The translations under genes and the position numbers were made by a program. Below are positions 56,357 through 64,000 of a DNA stretch of 64,000 nucleotides, in pieces; within the stretch, counting starts at the first letter, position 1, and every line of letters begins with the position of its first letter. Under the pieces are notes generated by a model. It was not told the DNA's origin. It ran no database searches and saw only the letters and a program-made list of their open reading frames with translations. The DNA is from JAFKFH01 sp017307375 (lineage in GTDB: Bacteria; Pseudomonadota; Alphaproteobacteria; Ferrovibrionales; Ferrovibrionaceae). The stretch covers positions 4,836,001-4,900,000 of the forward strand of contig OZ245874.1 in assembly GCA_965229335.1 (NCBI GenBank), read 5' to 3'.

Positions 56357-56866
56357 TCAGCCGCCGAAGATGCCATCGAGACGGAAACGGGCGATCTTGG
56401 CAACCTCGGCCAGCGCCGCGGCGAATTCGGCCGGCCGGTCGTGGTTCAGGCGCCGCTTGAAGGCGTCGAGGATCGTGGCCTTGGTATTCTCGCGCACGGC
56501 GATGATGAAGGGAAAGCCGAAGCGGGCCTTGTAGGCATCGTTGAGCGCGGTGAATTCGTCGTATTCGTCATCGGCCAGCCGGTCCAGGCCGGCCGAGGCC
56601 TGCTCGGCGGTCGAGGCGGCGGTCAGCCTGCCGCCGCGGGCCAGCTTGCCCGCCAGATCGGGATGGGCCTGCAGCAGGGTCAGCCGTGCCGCCTCCGGCG
56701 CGGCGCCCGCCACCGCGACCATCGCCCGGTGCAGGTCGTCGACATTGCCGAAGGGCCGCTGCGCCCAGGCCCCCTCGGCCACCCACGGCGAATGCTCGAA
56801 GACGCCGCCCAGCACCGCGACGAAACCGTCGCGGTCCAGGCCGTTGACCTCGGGGATGCTCGCCAT
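56357..56866 (-). CDS. uraD: OHCU decarboxylase
   Basis: 2-oxo-4-hydroxy-4-carboxy-5-ureidoimidazoline decarboxylase, giving S-allantoin, 169 residues. The catalytic His is in LLQAHPDLAGKLA; DDEYDEFTALNDAYKARFGFPFIIAVRENT is the conserved family block, and RLNHDRPAEFAAAL follows. The ATG at 56866 overlaps the puuD stop by one base. Together with PuuD and UraH it completes the conversion of urate to allantoin. Confidence 0.96.
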   Translation of the reverse strand: MASIPEVNGLDRDGFVAVLGGVFEHSPWVAEGAWAQRPFGNVDDLHRAMVAVAGAAPEAARLTLLQAHPDLAGKLARGGRLTAASTAEQASAGLDRLADDEYDEFTALNDAYKARFGFPFIIAVRENTKATILDAFKRRLNHDRPAEFAAALAEVAKIARFRLDGIFGG

Positions 56867-58065
56867 CACTGCACCTTCGCGCCGGCCGCGATCCAGGCGC
56901 CGAGCAGGTCGCGCTCGGCATCGGTCATCTCGGTCAGGTTGCCGGCCGGCATGATCTGGTTGATCACCGCGACGTCGAGGATGCGCTGGGACCAGCGCTT
57001 GATCTGTTCGGGCGTCTGCAGCATCACGCCAGCCGGCGGCGCGGCAAAGCCGTCGATCGTCGGCCTGGCGGCATGGCACCCCTGGCAGCGTTCGGCCAGG
57101 ATCGGCTGGATATGCTGGAAGGCGAGCTGTTCGGCGGAATACGGCTTCAGCGGCACATAGGTCTGGCTGCGCGGCGCGATGGCGATCGCCAGGCCCACGA
57201 CGATCACCGCGGCCGCGACCGGCAGCGCCCAGACCACCTGCCCCTTGTGACGCAGGTTGAAGAAATGACGGACCAGAACCCCCGCCACGATGATCGCCGC
57301 CAGCACCGCCCAGGAATAGGCATTGCCGTAGGTCATCGGGTAGTGGTTGGAGATCATGATGAACAGGACGGGCAGCGTCATGTAGTTGTTGTGGACGCTG
57401 CGCTGCTTGCCCCATTTGCCGAAGCGCGGATCGGGGGCCTGGCCGGCCTTGATCGCGTCGACCATCTTGCGCTGGCCGGGGATGATCACGAAGAAGACGT
57501 TGGCCACCATGATCGTGCCGAGCATGGCGCCGACATGGATATAGGCACCGCGGCCGGAATAGAGCTTGGTCAGCAGGAAGGCGGTGATCACCACCAGCAC
57601 GAAACCGAGCACCAGGAAATTCAGCCCGTCCTCGACCAGCTTGGTCTTGCAGAGCGTGTCGTAGACCAGCCAGCCGCCGATCAGCAGCGCGATCGACGAC
57701 AGGATCGCCACCGCCGGCGAGATATCCAGCACCGACTTGTCGATCAGATAGGCTTCGGCCCCCCACCAGTAGACGATCGCCAGCATCGAGATGCCGGACA
57801 TCCAGGTGAAGTAGGCTTCCCACTTGAACCAGTGCAGTTCGTCGGGCAGCCGCGCCGGGCCCAGCAGGTATTTCTGGTTATGGTAGAAGCCGCCGCCATG
57901 CACCGACCAGACCTCGCCGTTGATGCGCGGGTTCGACGGGTCGGCCGGCGGCTTCAGATGATTGTCGAGCCAGACGAAATAGAACGACGAGCCGATCCAG
58001 GCGATGCCGGTGATCAGATGCAGCCAACGCACCAGCAGATTGGCCCATTCGGCGATATAATCCAT
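56866..58065 (-). CDS. puuD: Urate hydroxylase PuuD, membrane protein with C-terminal cytochrome c
   Basis: Converts urate to 5-hydroxyisourate with electrons passed through cytochrome c, 399 residues. About eight membrane helices cover residues 1-290, beginning WANLLVRWLHLITGIAWIGSS with conserved His. A C-terminal cytochrome c domain has CQGCH and the distal Met in NQIMPAGN. This is the cofactor-independent-of-oxygen type reported in alphaproteobacteria. ATG 58065 is preferred; GTG 58068 directly precedes it. It is the first gene of the minus-strand urate/transport operon, divergent from xdhABC across a 140-bp region. Confidence 0.95.
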   Translation of the reverse strand: MDYIAEWANLLVRWLHLITGIAWIGSSFYFVWLDNHLKPPADPSNPRINGEVWSVHGGGFYHNQKYLLGPARLPDELHWFKWEAYFTWMSGISMLAIVYWWGAEAYLIDKSVLDISPAVAILSSIALLIGGWLVYDTLCKTKLVEDGLNFLVLGFVLVVITAFLLTKLYSGRGAYIHVGAMLGTIMVANVFFVIIPGQRKMVDAIKAGQAPDPRFGKWGKQRSVHNNYMTLPVLFIMISNHYPMTYGNAYSWAVLAAIIVAGVLVRHFFNLRHKGQVVWALPVAAAVIVVGLAIAIAPRSQTYVPLKPYSAEQLAFQHIQPILAERCQGCHAARPTIDGFAAPPAGVMLQTPEQIKRWSQRILDVAVINQIMPAGNLTEMTDAERDLLGAWIAAGAKVQ

Positions 58066-58090
58066 CACGTATCAGCCCCCCGACGCAACG

Positions 58091-58161
58091 ATACTGTACA
58101 CAATCACATCATTGCGGCAATATGAATTGACGACAGTATGGCGCCCAGATTGTACGCAATC
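58091..58161. promoter_or_regulatory. Inverted repeats in the puuD-xdhA divergent promoter region
   Basis: Three symmetric elements lie in this 140-bp region: ATACTGT (58091-58097) with ACAGTAT (58133-58139); ATTGC-G-GCAAT (58111-58121); and GATTG-TACG-CAATC (58148-58161). The last resembles GntR/FCD- or MarR-type operators. They probably bind a purine-responsive regulator controlling both operons; no regulator gene is nearby. Confidence 0.5.
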
Positions 58162-58205
58162 CTGGTCAAAACTTGATCGCAATGCCTTGAGGGAGAGCAT
58201 CGCCG

Positions 58206-59692
58206 ATGACGCAGGCCTCAGTTTCCTCCCGCCCGCGCTTCCTGCTCGGCCTCGAGCCGCGCACCCTCGACCTCGCCGATCCTACACGCACTGTCCTGGA
58301 ATATCTGCGTCTCGACGAACGCCGGCGCGGCACCAAGGAGGGCTGCGCCGAGGGTGATTGCGGCGCCTGCACCGTGGCGCTCGGCGAATGCGGGGCGGAT
58401 GGCGTCGTGCGCTATCGCGCCGTGAATGCCTGCATCCAGTTCGCCGCGACCCTCGACGGCAAGCAGCTGGTCACCGTCGAGGACCTCGCCGAGGGCGAAC
58501 GGCTGCATCCGGTGCAGCAGGCGCTGGTCGACGCCCATGGCTCGCAATGCGGCTTCTGCACCCCGGGTTTCGTGATGTCGATGTATGTCGGCCACGAGAC
58601 CGACAAGGCGGCCGGGGCACTGCCGGACCGCCAGGCGATCAACGACCGGCTGGCCGGCAATCTCTGCCGCTGCACCGGCTATCGCCCGATCGTCGACGCC
58701 GCGCTGGCCGCGGCGTCCGAACCCGCCCCGGCGCAGGCCGACCGGCTGCGCGCGGCTGCCGCAGCCGCCCTGCCCGCCCTGGCGCGGGCCGACACCCTGG
58801 CGATCGAGGCCGACGGCCGGCGCTATTTCGCGCCCGCCACGCTGGACCAGGCGGCCGACCTGCTCGCGCAATGGCCCGAGGCGACGCTGCTGGCCGGCGG
58901 CACCGATGTGGGCCTTTGGGTCACCAAGCTGCACAAGCGGCTCGATACCGTCATCTATCTTGGCGACGTCGTCGAACTGAACGGCATCGTCGAGCGGCCC
59001 GGCCATTGGTGGATCGGTGCCGGCGCCACCTATAACGAGGCGCTCGCGGCCTTCGCCGGCCTGCATCCGGATCTTGCCGAACTGGTGCGCCGCATCGGAT
59101 CGCTGCAGATCCGCAATGCCGGCACGCTGGGCGGCAATATCGGCAATGCCTCGCCGATCGGCGATTCGATGCCCGCGCTGATCGCGCTGGGGGCGCAACT
59201 GCATCTGCGACGGGGCGCGGCGGGCCGGGTGATGCCGATCGAGGATTATTTCCTCGGCTATCGCCGCACCGCGCTGCAGCCGGGTGAACTGATCGTCGGC
59301 GTCGAGATCCCCAAGCTGGCGGCGAACCAGCGTTTCGCCACCTACAAGGTATCGAAGCGCTTCGACCAGGACATCTCGGCGGTTTGCCCGGCCTACCGCC
59401 TCACCCTCGACGACCAGGGGGTGATCGCCGAGGCGCGGATCGCCCATGGCGGCATGGCCGCCATTCCGGCCCGCGCCCCCCGGACCGAAGCGGCCCTGAC
59501 CGGCCGCCCATGGACGGCCGAGACGGTGGCCGCCGCGATGGCGGCCCTGGCCGACGACTACGCCCCGATCGACGACATGCGGGCCTCGGCCGGCTATCGG
59601 CTGAAGGTCGCGCGCAACCTGCTGCGCCGCTTCCACCTGGCGACGACGGCGCCGCAGACGCGTGTCCACGTGCTGGCCAAGGAGGTCGCGGC

Positions 59693-59696
<4 letters not shown>
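58206..59696 (+). CDS. xdhA: Xanthine dehydrogenase small (FeS/FAD) subunit
   Basis: Small subunit of molybdenum xanthine dehydrogenase, 496 residues. The plant-type [2Fe-2S] ligands are in GCAEGDCGACTV, the second cluster in CGFCTPGF and CRCTG. The FAD domain begins near residue 180 with ATLDQAADLLAQ, then LAGGTDVGLWVTK and LGGNIGNASPIGDS. The enzyme oxidises hypoxanthine and xanthine to urate, passing electrons from Mo through FeS to FAD and NAD. The xdhB start overlaps its stop (ATGA). Divergent puuD uses the product. Confidence 0.96.
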
Positions 59697-62004
<2,308 letters not shown>

Positions 62005-62008
<4 letters not shown>

Positions 62009-62832
62009 TCGAGGTCTTCGCCCGGCTGGCCGACCTCGCACGGGCGGGCGAAGCCTGCATCCTCGTCACCGTCGCGGCGATCGCCGGATCGACGCCGCGC
62101 GAGGCCGGCGCGAAGATGGTGGTCACCCGCGAGGCCATCACCGGCACGATCGGCGGCGGCCAGCTCGAATTCCAGGCGATCGAGACCGCGCGCGGCCTGC
62201 TCGACGCCGGACAGGCGACGCCGGTACTGTCGCAAGTACCGCTGGGCCCGGCGGCGCAGCAATGCTGCGGCGGCCATGTCGCCCTGCTCTACGAACCGAT
62301 CCTGCCGCCGCGCCTGCGGCTCGCGTTGTTCGGCGCCGGCCATGTCGCCCGCGCGCTGGTGGCCAAGCTGGCCGACACCCCGGTGCGCGTCACCTGGATC
62401 GACCCGCGGCCCGATGAATTTCCCGCCGACATGCCGGCCAACGCCACCCCGGTCGTGACCGAAAAACCGCTCGACGAGGTGGCGCGGCTGGCCCCCGGCT
62501 CCCATGTCCTGGTGATGACCCACAGCCATCAGCTGGACGAGGCGCTGGTCGCCGCGGTGCTGCGCCGGGCTGATGCCGCCTGGATCGGCCTGATCGGTTC
62601 GGCCTCCAAGCGCGCCCGCTTCTTCCACCGCCTGAGCGACCAGGGCTTTACGGCCGATGACCTGGCCCGCGTCACCTGCCCGATCGGCATTCCGGGGATC
62701 ACCGGCAAGGAACCCGGCGTCATCGCGATCGCGGTGGCCGCCCAGCTCCTGTCCACGCTGGCCGATGCACCGGCCGGCACGACGTCGAAGGCGCAGTGGC
62801 AGGCCTGGAAAACCGTCCCGGCGCTATCCTGA
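62005..62832 (+). CDS. xdhC: Xanthine dehydrogenase accessory protein XdhC
   Basis: Inserts and sulfurates the molybdenum cofactor of xanthine dehydrogenase, 275 residues. The N-terminal XdhC/CoxI domain has GSTPREAGAKMVVT and GTIGGGQLEFQAI; the conserved Cys pair is in PAAQQCCGGHVALLYE. A Rossmann domain follows (LALFGAGHVARALVAKL), then GLIGSASKRARFFHRL. The start GTG overlaps the xdhB stop codon. It completes the xdhABC operon. Confidence 0.96.
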
Positions 62833-62960
62833 CCTTCGGGCCACGACCGTTCGTCATTCCAATGGCCGATCGTGCCCTGAAAGACACAATCTGAGTCGGC
62901 TTGTCCTGCCCGTGACGCCGGTTACGGCCTAAAGTCGGTCTGTCCCCTAAGAGGCATTTC

Positions 62961-62973
62961 CGCCACATTGGCG
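62961..62973. promoter_or_regulatory. Short palindrome upstream of the adenylation-domain gene
   Basis: CGCCA-CAT-TGGCG, 28 bp before the ATG of the adenylation protein, may be an operator. Evidence is symmetry only. Confidence 0.25.
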
Positions 62974-63001
62974 TGGCGTACAGTATGGGGGACCGCATTC
63001 C

Positions 63002-64000
63002 ATGACCGACCTTGCCGACTGTGCCCTGCGCGGGCCCGTCGACCCGTTGTTGCTGCGCGACGAGTTGCTGGCCGAGATCTTCGCCGCCTCGGCCCGGCGG
63101 CGGCCCGATCATCCGGCCATCGTCTTCGAAGGGGAGACGATCAGCTACGCCGAGCTCGACGCCCGGGCCGATCGCGTCGCCCTGGCGCTGCAGGCGCGCG
63201 GCATCGGACGGGGGCAGTTCGTCGGGTTGTGGATGACCCGGTCGGCCGACCTGCATGTCGGGCTGCTCGGCATCCTCAAATCGGGCGCGGCCTATATCCC
63301 GTTCGATGCCGACGCCCCGGCCGACCGCATCGCCGAATGCCTGGAGGATTGCGCCGCGCCGGCGATCGTCGTCGATGCGACGACCGCGGCCAAGGCCGGG
63401 GCGCGCCTGCCCGCCGCCATGCTCGCCCTGTCCGAACTGATCGCCGCCGGCGGCGACGGTGTGCCGGCCGACCCGCGGGCAGCCGGGGCGACGCCGCAAG
63501 ACCCCGCCTATGCGATCTACACCTCCGGCTCGACCGGCAAGCCCAAGGGCATCGTCATCGAGCATCGCAACATCTGCCACTATCTGCGGTCGGCCAACCA
63601 GGTCTACGGCATTCGGGAAAGCGACGTCTGCTTCCAGGGTGCCTCGGTCGCCTTCGATCTGTCGCTCGAGGAGATCTTCGTGCCCTACCTGGTCGGCGCC
63701 ACGCTCTGGGTCGCGTCGGCCCGGGTGCTGGGCGAGACCGAGAACCTGCCCCTGGTGCTCGAGCAGGCCGGCATAACCGTCCTGGACACCGTGCCGACGC
63801 TGCTGGCGATGATGCCGAAGGACATTCCGTCGCTGCGGGTCATCATCCTGGGCGGCGAAGCCTGCCCGCCGTCAATCGGCGAACGCTGGTGCCGCGACGG
63901 CCGCCGGATCTTCAACAGCTATGGCCCGACCGAGGCCACGGTCGTGGCGACCATCGACGAGGTGCGCCGCGGCGAGCCCGTCACCATCGGCGGCCCGATC
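63002..64000 (+). CDS. Pls/PosA-type adenylation-domain protein (partial)
   Basis: N-terminal 333 residues of an AMP-dependent adenylation protein that runs past the window edge. ATG 63002 follows GGGGGA at nine bases. Adenylation core motifs are present: YTSGSTGKPKG (A3), FDLSLEEIF (A4-like) and NSYGPTEATV (A5). The start DELLAEIFAASARRRPDHPAI and the block LKSGAAYIPFDADAPADRI match proteins annotated as Pls/PosA-family non-ribosomal peptide synthetases, which carry an adenylation and carrier domain followed by a membrane part related to acyl-CoA synthesis of poly-amino acids. That larger architecture cannot be checked here. The specificity code is incomplete. It begins 169 bp after xdhC. 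Confidence 0.85.
   Translation, partial: MTDLADCALRGPVDPLLLRDELLAEIFAASARRRPDHPAIVFEGETISYAELDARADRVALALQARGIGRGQFVGLWMTRSADLHVGLLGILKSGAAYIPFDADAPADRIAECLEDCAAPAIVVDATTAAKAGARLPAAMLALSELIAAGGDGVPADPRAAGATPQDPAYAIYTSGSTGKPKGIVIEHRNICHYLRSANQVYGIRESDVCFQGASVAFDLSLEEIFVPYLVGATLWVASARVLGETENLPLVLEQAGITVLDTVPTLLAMMPKDIPSLRVIILGGEACPPSIGERWCRDGRRIFNSYGPTEATVVATIDEVRRGEPVTIGGPI

Overview
The window is about 64 kb of very GC-rich, gene-dense DNA with strong G/C third-position bias. The gene complement points to a free-living alphaproteobacterium, probably Rhodospirillales-like: the long alphaproteobacterial dCTP deaminase form, the membrane-bound cytochrome-c urate hydroxylase PuuD, a PAS_5 protein, a TtuD-type glycerate 2-kinase and a giant TipN-like polar coiled-coil protein. 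This placement is inference from gene content. I found no rRNA, tRNA, CRISPR array, insertion sequence or prophage. About 54 protein genes are supported; the first (a peptide-type ABC permease) and the last (a Pls/PosA-like adenylation protein) run off the ends.

Layout. 0-6.5 kb: a dipeptide/oligopeptide ABC transporter (minus), a divergent deacylase plus AbrB-type membrane protein, an MFS transporter, and a small exported protein with an internal duplication. 6.7-16 kb: a tripartite RND efflux operon (adaptor, pump, outer-membrane channel) that runs directly into a histidine kinase and an NtrC-type sigma-54 activator; a TetR regulator is divergent. A near-perfect sigma-54 promoter lies just past the activator and drives the exported repeat protein. 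16-18 kb: rmuC and a truncated methyltransferase-like protein. 18-26.5 kb: a tightly packed eight-gene minus-strand run: mtnA-like isomerase, aldolase/SDR fusion, acyl-CoA synthetase, methyltransferase, exported intradiol dioxygenase, and cobalt-type nitrile hydratase alpha, beta and accessory protein. 26.6-34 kb: MFS transporter plus quinone oxidoreductase, orphan motA, dcd, and class Ia ribonucleotide reductase nrdB and nrdA, each with its own regulatory region.

34-44 kb: a 1446-residue membrane coiled-coil protein containing an ungapped 386-residue tandem duplication; a rhodanese / CaiB-type CoA-transferase / SDR operon; small conserved proteins; glycerate 2-kinase. 43.8-50 kb: cytochrome c, a periplasmic multicopper oxidase with a PCu(A)C copper chaperone, an outer-membrane barrel, DNA polymerase IV and a secreted subtilisin-like protease. 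50-63 kb: a purine catabolism locus. A BMP-type ABC transporter, 5-hydroxyisourate hydrolase, OHCU decarboxylase and PuuD are on the minus strand; xanthine dehydrogenase xdhABC is divergent. Together they can take up a purine or nucleoside and convert (hypo)xanthine to urate and on to allantoin.

The most notable points are: (1) the self-contained circuit of efflux operon, two-component system, sigma-54 promoter and exported repeat protein; (2) the eight-gene mtnA to nitrile hydratase run, whose combined pathway I cannot match to a described system; (3) the His-rich N-terminus of the nitrile hydratase alpha subunit; (4) tandem NrdR-like boxes 42 bp apart before nrdB and a structured leader before nrdA; (5) the clean internal duplication of the giant coiled-coil protein. 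Functions are assigned from motifs and family knowledge only; no database search was run.
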